Part shown: in pieces, positions 1 through 5,129 of the stretch
Layout of the letters: each line of letters starts with the position of its first letter
How positions within the stretch are numbered: position 1 is the first letter of the stretch
DNA from: CAZIQY01 sp964541605
GTDB taxonomy: Bacteria; Desulfobacterota; Syntrophia; Syntrophales; UBA2185
DNA: 5,169 bases
NCBI GenBank assembly: GCA_964541605.1
Contig: CAZIQY010000138.1
Span: 1 to 5,169, forward strand
Reading direction: 5' to 3'
Program-made: the position numbers and the translations under genes
Notes under the pieces: generated by a model
What the model saw: the letters and a program-made list of their open reading frames with translations, nothing else
Told to the model about the DNA's origin: nothing
The model's database searches: none

Positions 1-110
1 GCAAACTCCCTGTCGTGATGGACCTCTCCGAGGTGGAATCCCTCTTTTCGGTCACTGTTGGCGGCGGCGAAGAAGAGCCAAAAGCGGCGGTGTTGTCCCC
101 CTGGGTTTTG
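1..110 (-). pseudogene. Probable detached 3' part of the interrupted zinc-ribbon gene (edge-truncated)
   Basis: If the IS21 element at 111-2532 and one copy of its TTTTG target repeat are removed, the minus-strand frame of the zinc-ribbon gene (start at 2752) passes from GFSGK straight into this segment. It continues TQGDNTAAFGSSSPPPTV and on for about 35 codons to the window edge without a stop. The tail is rich in Ser, Pro and Thr and has no recognised motif. Cut off from its start, it would not be translated from that gene. There is a competing reading: the plus strand is also open from base 3 to a TGA at 111-113, ending in AAVLSPWVL, and that stop lies inside the IS end. Both readings have G/C-rich third positions, so sequence alone does not settle it. 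I favour the minus strand because it joins a gene with a recognisable N-terminus. Confidence 0.35.
106..110. repeat. Target-site duplication, left copy (TTTTG)
   Basis: TTTTG stands immediately before the TGAT that I take as the left tip of the IS21 element. The same five bases follow the ATCA at the right tip (2533-2537). IS21-family elements are known to duplicate roughly 4 to 8 bp of target, so a 5-bp repeat fits. A match at one fixed pair of boundaries has about a 1 in 1000 chance, somewhat more because a few boundaries were considered. Confidence 0.55.
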
Positions 111-223
111 TGATTTAGGCACAGGTATGCATGGCCGCCATTTTATTCAAAGAGCAGAGTCGTTCCTTACTGCCTGAGCAGGCCGCAATCGGTGGCTTGA
201 TTTTCTTGATTCGCAAAGACTCG

Positions 224-901
224 CTATTTTTTGCTGCGATAGGATCTTCCTTCAAAAGTGATGAATCGTCCGTTCAGGCTGAGCCGGTCGAGGATGGCCG
301 AGGCGGTTGCCGTATCGAAGATTTTTCCCCAGTCTGAGGGGACGAGATTAGTGGTAACGATGGTGGTTCCCGTTTCTGTTCTTTTGGAGACGATCTGGAA
401 GATAGCGTCGGCCTGATCCTTGGAGGGAATCACATAACCGAGTTCGTCCAGGCACAGGACCGGCACCCTGGCGTAATAATCGATCAGAGAGTAGACGTTT
501 TTAGACTTGACTAATTTTGCCGTCAGATCAAAGAGGCTGACAAAGACCGTTTGGCGTCCTTTCATGACGGCGTCATGACAAAGGCTCGTGGCGACATGGG
601 TTTTACCTACACCTGCCGGGCCGATGATCACCAGATTGGCGGGGATTTTAAGCCAATCGGTTTGCATGAACGCCATGATCTTGTCTCTGGGGACCTTCGG
701 ATTAAATTTCCAGTCAAAATCACTCAGGAGTTTTGTTCTCTTGATGCCGGACATTTTCAGCAGGTATTCAATTCGTCGGATTTCCCTTTTTCTGTATTCC
801 CCCATCAGAAAGTCATGAAGGAAGGCTTTTTTATCATCAGGGATCGTTTCCAGATCGGTCAGGAAGCGAAAAGTTTTCCACAGATCAGATAAGGTCGTCA
901 T
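224..901 (-). CDS. istB: IstB, AAA+ ATP-binding helper of IS21 transposition
   Basis: IstB is the ATPase that assists the IstA transposase, acting in IS21 as an assembly and target-selection factor related to DnaC-type AAA+ proteins. Counting from the upstream ATG at 925, the Walker A motif GPAGVGKTH is at residues 102-110, Walker B VPVLCLDE at 154-161, and a sensor-like TTNL at 191-194. The C-terminal DRLSLNGRFITFEGRSYR is typical of the family. I start it at the ATG at 901 (MTTLSDLW, 225 residues). An AAAGGAG lies upstream at 916-922, though 14 nt away, which is long. The ATG at 925 would add eight residues, place that site inside the gene, and has no ribosome site of its own. The start overlaps the end of istA by 17 nt, so translation is probably coupled. 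It ends with TAG at 224-226. The length is slightly short for the family, but all core motifs are present. Confidence 0.93.
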   Translation of the reverse strand: MTTLSDLWKTFRFLTDLETIPDDKKAFLHDFLMGEYRKREIRRIEYLLKMSGIKRTKLLSDFDWKFNPKVPRDKIMAFMQTDWLKIPANLVIIGPAGVGKTHVATSLCHDAVMKGRQTVFVSLFDLTAKLVKSKNVYSLIDYYARVPVLCLDELGYVIPSKDQADAIFQIVSKRTETGTTIVTTNLVPSDWGKIFDTATASAILDRLSLNGRFITFEGRSYRSKK

Positions 902-2294
902 ACTTGGCCAGATCACTCCTTTCATAGATGATGTTCAAGAGCTTATCGTCCTGTGGAAAAACGGGATGATGTTTTGATTCCGAGGGGTGGAGCAGGTTCT
1001 TGATATAGGCGACCTTGAAGGTGCCCAGCTTGTTCGCTTCCCGGATGGCGGACAGCAGGGTATGCTTGGAGGCGCCTCTGAGGAGCTTGAAAAGGGCATA
1101 GGAGGTTTCAAGCGGGTCTTCTCCTTCCCCTTGGGCGCGTTTGAGGAAGAGCACCAGGGCGTCGTCCATTTTGGTCATTAACTGACAGATGCGCTGGTAT
1201 TTAAAGTTCGGTGTCATGTCGATCAGTTTTTCCCGATGGAGGGGGTTCTCGATCTTCTGGTTTTTCAGAAAAGAGCGTGGGTGGGTTGCTATTGGCCGGC
1301 TTTGCATGATGATTTCGATATGACGCGGATAAATCATCATGCTGACTGGCTGATGGCTGTATCGGGAGGGAACGGAATACCGGTTGGTCTCAAAACTGAT
1401 GAATCCGGTGGGGCTCACGATACCCGTTTGCATCCGATAAGCCTTATAAGAAACTTGGGGGAGCGTCTTGAGCTTTTCCTCTTTCAACAGTTCATCCGGT
1501 GGTTTCCCCGTGGAACGATGAATCTTCTGATTTCTTTCCGCCCGCCATAAAGCAACCTTCTTGTTGAGCTCGCCCAGATCATCGAATGTCTCCACCGTTA
1601 AGAATTGACCGATATCACGGATCACCCGTTCCACTCGCCCCTTCTCGTTGGCCCTGCCGGGAGTGCAGGGATAAATGGAAAAACCGTAATGCCTCGCAAA
1701 ATCCAGAAACTGGGGATTGAAGACCACTTCCGGCTTCCGCTTGACGACGACGCTTTTGAGATTGTCATAGCGGCCCCGGCGGGGAATGCCGCCGATCTCT
1801 TGATAGGCATCCCTGTGACCCTCCAGGAAAAACTCCATCGTCTGTCTGGGATAAAACCGGACGTAGAGATAACGGCTGTAGGAAAGAATGAAAACAAAAC
1901 CGTAGGCAACGCCAAAAGTAAAGTGCCGCTGCATCCAGTCCACTTGGGCTTCTTCTCCCGGAAGAAACGATAGCTCATGGTACATCCGCTTCCTCTTCCG
2001 GCGAAACCGTCGGGTATATTCTTTCACCGTCGTGTAGTGACCCGTATAACCATAGGTCTGCAATCGATCAAAAACCTGTATGGCCTTCAATGACGGATAG
2101 GTCTCGTACCAGTCCTCAATCAGTCGCCCATATGAATCCATCATGCTGGTACGCTTCTTTTTGACGATCCCGCCATGCTCGATTAACCGGGTGACCTTCT
2201 TGCGCGACAGACCCAGTAGATCCGCTATCTGACGGATGCTGAGCCCCTCCACCTCCTGCAGATGCCGAACCTGATTCAATAAACCATCATCCAT
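885..2294 (-). CDS. istA: IstA, DDE transposase of IS21 family
   Basis: IstA cuts and joins the element ends. The 469-residue product has an N-terminal helix-turn-helix (about residues 18-40, LSIRQIADLLGLSRKKV) for binding the end repeats. It is followed by an RNase H-fold integrase core with a plausible DDE triad: D119 in EAQVDW, D177 in GRYDNLK, and E222 in EKGRVER, the usual IS21 signatures. A beta-barrel-like C-terminal region with FETNRYSVPSRY at about 301-312 follows. The ATG at 2294 is preceded by AAGGGAG (2304-2310) nine bases upstream, so the start is well supported. Length is in the upper part of the family range, and there is no frameshift or internal stop. The gene ends with TGA at 885-887, inside the start of istB. 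Expression probably comes from a promoter in the right end of the element, just inside the repeat array. Confidence 0.95.
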   Translation of the reverse strand: MDDGLLNQVRHLQEVEGLSIRQIADLLGLSRKKVTRLIEHGGIVKKKRTSMMDSYGRLIEDWYETYPSLKAIQVFDRLQTYGYTGHYTTVKEYTRRFRRKRKRMYHELSFLPGEEAQVDWMQRHFTFGVAYGFVFILSYSRYLYVRFYPRQTMEFFLEGHRDAYQEIGGIPRRGRYDNLKSVVVKRKPEVVFNPQFLDFARHYGFSIYPCTPGRANEKGRVERVIRDIGQFLTVETFDDLGELNKKVALWRAERNQKIHRSTGKPPDELLKEEKLKTLPQVSYKAYRMQTGIVSPTGFISFETNRYSVPSRYSHQPVSMMIYPRHIEIIMQSRPIATHPRSFLKNQKIENPLHREKLIDMTPNFKYQRICQLMTKMDDALVLFLKRAQGEGEDPLETSYALFKLLRGASKHTLLSAIREANKLGTFKVAYIKNLLHPSESKHHPVFPQDDKLLNIIYERSDLAKYDDLI

Positions 2295-2303
2295 AAAACC
2301 GAT

Positions 2304-2310
2304 CTCCCTT
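2304..2310 (-). promoter_or_regulatory. Ribosome-binding site of istA
   Basis: Read on the minus strand this is AAGGGAG, nine bases before the ATG at 2294. It fixes the start codon of the transposase gene. Confidence 0.7.
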
Positions 2311-2317
2311 CTGTTTT

Positions 2318-2346
2318 TTTATCCACACCAAAAACAGGATGTTGAA
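2318..2346 (-). promoter_or_regulatory. Candidate sigma-70 promoter of istA
   Basis: On the minus strand TTCAAC (2346-2341) is followed after exactly 17 bases by GATAAA (2323-2318), about 23 bases before the istA start. Each box matches the consensus only partly. The spacing and the place, between the innermost end repeat and the gene, are what make it plausible. Confidence 0.35.
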
Positions 2347-2353
2347 AATCGGT

Positions 2354-2532
2354 CTAAATCACCCGGGACCTTCAGGTCCATCGCGTCTTGTATCATCACC
2401 CATATGCCGCAAACGTACTGCCATCAAGCCTCCGCAAAACGATCTCGTCTTGTATCACTCTCGCCTTGGCCGCCGGTATCAACAAAACGTAGCGCTGCAT
2501 TGGCTTTGAAGGGGGGCTCTCGTCTTGTATCA
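2354..2532 (-). repeat. IS21 end-repeat array: three identical TGATACAAGACG copies plus one diverged
   Basis: Read on the minus strand, TGATACAAGACG occurs exactly at 2532-2521, 2457-2446 and 2395-2384. A related TGATTTAGACCG starts at 2361. All point in the same direction, inward from the right tip of the IS. The starts are 75, 62 and 34 bases apart, closing in on the istA promoter. IS21 elements are known to have multiple repeats at the ends that bind IstA, and I take these as such sites. The first two copies are also coding: they lie 25 codons apart in one frame and both encode IQDE in the hybrid zinc-ribbon protein. The third begins one base-triplet after that gene's stop, giving TGATGA. 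At the left end of the element, TGAT motifs at 111, 198 and 207 are weaker counterparts. Confidence 0.7.
2366..2379. repeat. Small palindrome GGACCTTCAGGTCC
   Basis: A perfect 6-bp inverted repeat (GGACCT / AGGTCC) with a 2-base centre lies between the third and fourth end repeats, just downstream of the hybrid gene's stop and upstream of the istA promoter. There is no T-run on either side, so it is not a standard terminator. It could be an operator or part of the IS end structure. Confidence 0.35.
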
Positions 2533-2752
2533 TTTTGCCGGAAAATCCATTGTTCGCCCTGCGTCTTCGACGCCATTCCTTCACATAATCGTAACGACCT
2601 CTGAAGTATCCAGGATTCTCCTCTAGCCAACGACGCTGGGCTTCCTGCTTCCGATTCCTCCTGCATCCCTCGGATTGACATGCTTTCTGCCTGGCCCCAA
2701 CCCTCACGTCGGGTACAAAATACCGCCCGCAATACGCACACCGCTTCCTCAA
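2396..2752 (-). CDS. Small zinc-ribbon protein of unknown function, tail replaced by IS21 end (hybrid)
   Basis: The predicted 118-residue, strongly basic product starts with a zinc-ribbon-like C5-x2-C8 ... C25-x4-C30 cluster. An Arg/Lys-rich helical stretch follows (about 31-65, including ENPGYFRGRYDYVKEWRRRR). This suggests a nucleic-acid-binding protein, but I cannot name a function. From memory, similar small Cys-rich genes occur next to IS21 elements in deltaproteobacteria. The start is a TTG at 2752-2750, chosen because AGGGAGG (2759-2765) lies six bases upstream and the Cys cluster follows at once. If the IS boundary at 2532 is right, only residues 1-73 are original. Residue 74 spans the junction, and 75-118, ending STFAAYG, are encoded by the IS end, including two IQDE copies from the end repeats. 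The alternative is that the whole gene is an accessory gene of a larger IS. Confidence 0.6.
   Translation of the reverse strand: MRKRCAYCGRYFVPDVRVGARQKACQSEGCRRNRKQEAQRRWLEENPGYFRGRYDYVKEWRRRRRANNGFSGKMIQDESPPSKPMQRYVLLIPAAKARVIQDEIVLRRLDGSTFAAYG
2533..2537. repeat. Target-site duplication, right copy (TTTTG)
   Basis: TTTTG directly follows the ATCA at the right tip of the IS21 element and equals the five bases before the left tip (106-110). It lies within the zinc-ribbon coding frame, at codons 72-74. Confidence 0.55.
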
Positions 2753-2758
2753 TGGCTA

Positions 2759-2765
2759 CCTCCCT
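2759..2765 (-). promoter_or_regulatory. Ribosome-binding site of the zinc-ribbon gene (decides a TTG start)
   Basis: AGGGAGG on the minus strand lies six bases before a TTG at 2752. The first ATG in frame is only residue 74, past the Cys cluster, so this site is the main reason to accept TTG as the start. Confidence 0.6.
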
Positions 2766-2785
2766 ATGGGCATTGCCCCCTATGG
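2762..2785. repeat. Two CCCTATGG direct repeats upstream of the zinc-ribbon gene
   Basis: CCCTATGG occurs at 2762-2769 and again at 2778-2785. The first copy overlaps the ribosome-binding site of the zinc-ribbon gene. They could bind a regulator in the leader or promoter, or be chance. An AT-rich tract (2800-2880) lies beyond, where a promoter for that gene would be expected, but I see no convincing pair of boxes. Confidence 0.25.
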
Positions 2786-2887
2786 CAGCCATCTCTCTAC
2801 AGCTTCTATTCTATTTTAAAAACAATGGATTGATGAAAAGAAACTCTCTGAAGAAAAGGCTACAAACAAAATACCTCTAAACAAAGA

Positions 2888-2907
2888 AGAGGAGAAAACC
2901 CTCCTCT
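2888..2907. repeat. Short perfect inverted repeat (7-bp stem) between the two mobile modules
   Basis: AGAGGAG and CTCCTCT face each other across a six-base loop. On the minus strand the stem is followed by a T-rich run (TCTTTGTTTAG), so it could be a weak terminator for leftward transcription. On the plus strand there is no T-run. It lies at the border where the recombinase frame loses recognisable sequence, so it could equally belong to the end of the IS91-type unit. Confidence 0.3.
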
Positions 2908-3015
2908 CATGAAAATTCTCCCGCCAGCCTTCCTACCCCAGAAAAACATCCCCCGCCATTTCTGGCACACTTTTCCCCGCCGCTAACAGTCACCAGGAAT
3001 CTCAAGCACAAGGCG

Positions 3016-3495
3016 ATGCTGATGCTCACGTATTCAGCGGGACTGAGGGTAAGTGAGACGGCACGGCTCAAGCTAACGGATATCGACAGCAAACGGATGA
3101 CCGTCAGGGTAAACCAAGGCAAAGGGGGCAAGGACCGCTATTCCATTTTATCCCAAACGACCCTTGAACATTTGAGACTATACTGGAAAAAATATCGCCC
3201 CCAAGAATGGTTGTTTGAGGGGCAAAAGAAGGATGAACATATATCCTTATCCACGATACAGTCTATCTTTCGCGCTGCAAAAAAGCGTGCCCGTATCACA
3301 AAACCGGTAAGCGTTCATACCTTGCGGCACAGCTTTGCCACCCACCTCATAGAAGCGGGAACGAGCCTCCACCATGTCCAACTTCTTCTGGGGCACCGGT
3401 CGCCCACAACAACCACCGTCTATCTGCATGTCAGTCGGCTGAACCTGTCCCAAGTCACAAGCCCCCTCGATAGGGCAGACAACCAGGTTTCGTAA
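3016..3495 (+). CDS. Tyrosine recombinase catalytic domain, N-terminally truncated (probable pseudogene)
   Basis: Members of this XerC/integrase family cut and rejoin DNA through a tyrosine. The 159 residues form a whole catalytic domain with the active-site set in order: R11 (AGLRVSE), a beta-hairpin Lys (K36 or K39 in QGKGGKD), H101 and R104 (HTLRHSFATHL), H127 (LLGHRS) and Y136 (TTVYLHVS). Full-length relatives have about 280-330 residues with an N-terminal core-binding domain, which is missing here. Integrase-like sequence goes back a little beyond the ATG (VTRNLKHKAMLML, from about 2989). The frame stays open to 2881, but without recognisable integrase sequence, a start codon or a ribosome site. 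The ATG at 3016 has no proper ribosome site either. The gene ends 12 bases before the IS91 transposase. Recombinase genes are often paired with IS91-type transposases, so they were probably one unit. It is likely inactive through loss of its 5' half. Confidence 0.85.
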   Translation: MLMLTYSAGLRVSETARLKLTDIDSKRMTVRVNQGKGGKDRYSILSQTTLEHLRLYWKKYRPQEWLFEGQKKDEHISLSTIQSIFRAAKKRARITKPVSVHTLRHSFATHLIEAGTSLHHVQLLLGHRSPTTTTVYLHVSRLNLSQVTSPLDRADNQVS

Positions 3496-3507
3496 CCCGG
3501 AAAACGG

Positions 3508-4704
3508 ATGCGAACATCTGGCGGCCTTGAGGTGGCGGAGATCTTCCGTCAACACGGCCCTGCGTATAGAAAATCCCATAGGTTGTCCCGCAATCATTTG
3601 CGGGTCATGCACGCCATCGAGGTATGCAGAACCGCTGCCCTGGGCGGGCATAAGGACAAGTGTGACCACTGCGGCCATCTGAAGATATCCTATAACTCCT
3701 GCCGGAACCGGCACTGCCCAAAGTGCCAGACCTTACGGAAAGAGAGATGGATCGAGGCCCGCAGTGAGGATCTCCTTCCCATAGAGTACTTCCATGTGGT
3801 CTTCACCATCCCCTCGGAACTGAATCACCTGGTCTCAATGAACCGGAAGGTGATGTACGATCTTCTTTTTCAATCCGTCTCCGAGACGCTTATGGAACTC
3901 GCCAATGATCCGAAGCATCTTGGCGCAAGGATAGGGGCCATTGGCATTCTGCACACCTGGGGCCAAAACCTCATCGATCACCCCCACATCCACTGTATCG
4001 TCACCGGGGGCGGTCTATCTCCTGACGGCAGCCGGTGGGTATCATGCCGCAAGGGCTTCTTCCTTCCCGTAAGGGTCATGTCGGCATTGTTCAGCGGCAA
4101 GTTCCTTGACCACTTCAAGCATTGCTTCAAAAGAGGTGAGATTGTTTTCCCCGGCAGTATCCGTCATCTCAAGGAACCGGACGACTTTGAAACCTTCAGG
4201 AGGCAGCTTTACCGGAAGAAGTGGGTTGTCTACTGCAAACCGCCCTTCGATGGCCCCAAAGGTGTTCTCCAATACCTCGGCCGATATACCCATCGGATCG
4301 CCATCAGTAACAACCGCATCCTTGCCAACAGGGATGGCCATGTCTCTTTTCTCTGGCGTGATTATGCCGACGATAACCGCAAAAAAACCATGGCGCTCAA
4401 GGCTGACGAATTTATCAGAAGATTCCTGCTTCACGTACTGCCCGAACGTTATGTGCGGATTCGTCACTTCGGCCTGCTGGCAAACAGAAACCGCAAAGAC
4501 GCCATCGCGGCATGCCGTGAATCCCTTGGAATCGGCCAAACCGTGGCAAAAGAAAGCGCCGGACACGAGACTTGGCAGGAGCAGTTGCTCAGGATCTGCG
4601 GGATCGATGTCACTGCCTGCCCTGTCTGTCATAAAGGCAGACTGTTCAGGGTTGCGCTTCTCAACCCACTTCGATGCAACAGCCCACCGGTGTTGTCGAT
4701 ATGA
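3508..4704 (+). CDS. tnpA: IS91-family HUH (Y2) transposase
   Basis: This is a rolling-circle transposase that nicks one strand through tyrosines and moves it to a new site. In the 398-residue product an N-terminal zinc-binding region has C52-x2-C55 and C65-x4-C70-x2-C73 (CDHCGH ... SCRNRHCPKC). The catalytic domain has the metal-binding HUH motif H160-I-H162 in DHPHIHCIVTGGG and the two tyrosines Y256 and Y260 in VLQYLGRYTHRIAIS, spaced by four as in IS91. A C-terminal CPVC (371-374) follows. Length is normal for the family and there is no internal stop, so it looks intact. I chose the ATG at 3508 because it begins just ahead of the conserved EVAEIFRQHGPAYR. Only a weak GGA lies upstream, so it is probably translated together with the preceding recombinase frame. 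It ends with TGA at 4702-4704. Confidence 0.95.
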   Translation: MRTSGGLEVAEIFRQHGPAYRKSHRLSRNHLRVMHAIEVCRTAALGGHKDKCDHCGHLKISYNSCRNRHCPKCQTLRKERWIEARSEDLLPIEYFHVVFTIPSELNHLVSMNRKVMYDLLFQSVSETLMELANDPKHLGARIGAIGILHTWGQNLIDHPHIHCIVTGGGLSPDGSRWVSCRKGFFLPVRVMSALFSGKFLDHFKHCFKRGEIVFPGSIRHLKEPDDFETFRRQLYRKKWVVYCKPPFDGPKGVLQYLGRYTHRIAISNNRILANRDGHVSFLWRDYADDNRKKTMALKADEFIRRFLLHVLPERYVRIRHFGLLANRNRKDAIAACRESLGIGQTVAKESAGHETWQEQLLRICGIDVTACPVCHKGRLFRVALLNPLRCNSPPVLSI

Positions 4705-4969
4705 TGACCCTTGACGATGACAAAACCCTGCCTCAAGTCTCCTGCGAAAAAATCACTCCTTTTCGCCATGCTGTCCTATTGCCTAAAAATCTCCATTCCT
4801 ACCTTTCCCGATCATCGGCAGACCATTCTATAACAATGTTGGCTCCAATCTTGATCGGGGTCGGCGTAAAACAAGCCAACAAGGCTCTTTATTCATCTCA
4901 TTATCGATAGACAAAACAAAAAAAATACGATTGAAACGCCATAGCCTCCGGCACGCGGCTTAGTTCTTC
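4705..4969. other. Gene-free downstream region of the IS91 unit
   Basis: No convincing gene is present. A 78-codon plus-strand frame (4674-4910) overlaps the transposase end, has no ribosome site and no recognisable motif. The region includes an 8-bp inverted repeat, CCCGATCA (4807-4814) with TGATCGGG (4852-4859), and an A-rich run at about 4910-4926. GTTC at 4963-4966 is the sort of tetranucleotide IS91 elements adjoin at their origin end. This stretch is therefore likely the 3' non-coding end of the element. Confidence 0.4.
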
Positions 4970-5006
4970 AAGCGTCAATCTGCAACTCCGCTGAAGATTG
5001 ACGCTT
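4970..5006. repeat. Perfect 12-bp inverted repeat (hairpin), candidate IS91 end or origin structure
   Basis: AAGCGTCAATCT (4970-4981) and AGATTGACGCTT (4995-5006) are perfect complements around a 13-base loop. Neither strand has a T-run after the stem, so a rho-independent terminator is unlikely. Origin ends of IS91-type elements carry stem-loops recognised by the HUH transposase, and GTTC sits four bases before this stem. The stem could instead lie in the target DNA outside the element or be a regulatory hairpin. Confidence 0.55.
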
Positions 5007-5101
5007 ATTCGAAAGATGTTATATTTTCATATCGACTGCACTCACTGACTTCAATAAATAATCAATCAGTATTCGGTTATGCTGGGATTATTAACAAGCA
5101 A

Positions 5102-5129
5102 GTGCCATAGATAATCGGTAGTGTATAAT
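5102..5129 (+). promoter_or_regulatory. Candidate promoter reading rightwards out of the window
   Basis: A perfect TATAAT (5124-5129) has GTGCCA (5102-5107) 16 bases upstream, matching four of six bases of the -35 consensus. The surroundings are AT-rich, and ATAATC recurs at 5058, 5111 and 5125. An AAAAGG near 5157-5162 could be a ribosome site for a gene starting just past the edge. Confidence 0.4.

Larger units (their letters stand above)
111..2532 (-). mobile_element. Complete IS21-family insertion sequence (2422 bp)
   Basis: The element carries istA followed by istB, in the order and overlap typical of IS21, both transcribed leftwards. Proposed tips are TGATTTAGGCAC at 111 and, read inward from the right, TGATACAAGACG from 2532. 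Both start with the TG dinucleotide expected of the family. A perfect 5-bp duplication TTTTG flanks the pair, and 2.4 kb is a usual family length. The istA-side end has multiple inward-pointing TGAT repeats, another IS21 hallmark. The tip-to-tip match is weak beyond TGAT. The left tip resembles the inner repeat at 2361 better (TGATTTAG in both), so a shorter element, 111-2361, is the main alternative, but it has no matching flanking repeat. Both genes look intact, so the element may still be active. Confidence 0.65.
3016..4966 (+). mobile_element. IS91-family unit with accessory recombinase (ends unresolved)
   Basis: The tyrosine recombinase fragment and the HUH transposase lie on the same strand 12 bases apart and probably form one rolling-circle transposition unit. 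IS91 elements have no terminal inverted repeats or target duplications. They have an origin end downstream of the transposase next to a GTTC or CTTG tetranucleotide, and a terminator end upstream. The limits given are only the recombinase start and the GTTC at 4963-4966. Neither is proven, and the upstream end is probably lost along with the 5' half of the recombinase gene. Confidence 0.4.

Noticed and set aside
172..183. Palindrome GCCTGAGCAGGC in the left IS end
   Set aside because: Only a two-base centre, so no stable hairpin, and no link to the end repeats; likely chance.
902..925. ATG at 925 as the istB start
   Set aside because: No ribosome site before it, and it would put the AAAGGAG at 916-922 inside the gene; kept as an alternative only.
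111..2361. Shorter IS21 boundaries with TGATTTAG at both tips
   Set aside because: The tips match better, but the flanks (TTTTG against CCCGG) show no target duplication and three identical end repeats would be left outside the element.
2424..2792. Second minus-strand frame over the zinc-ribbon gene
   Set aside because: It overlaps almost completely with the frame holding the Cys cluster, lacks motifs, and ignores the good AGGGAGG site; a shadow.
4042..4714. Long frames on both strands within the transposase gene
   Set aside because: They lie wholly or almost wholly inside the clearly identified HUH transposase and show no domain of their own.
4807..4859. 8-bp inverted repeat CCCGATCA / TGATCGGG as a terminator
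   Set aside because: The 37-base loop is too large and no T-run follows; may be chance.
4674..4910. Plus-strand 78-codon frame after the transposase
   Set aside because: It overlaps the transposase end, has no ribosome site and no recognisable motif; probably a chance frame in the non-coding end of the element.
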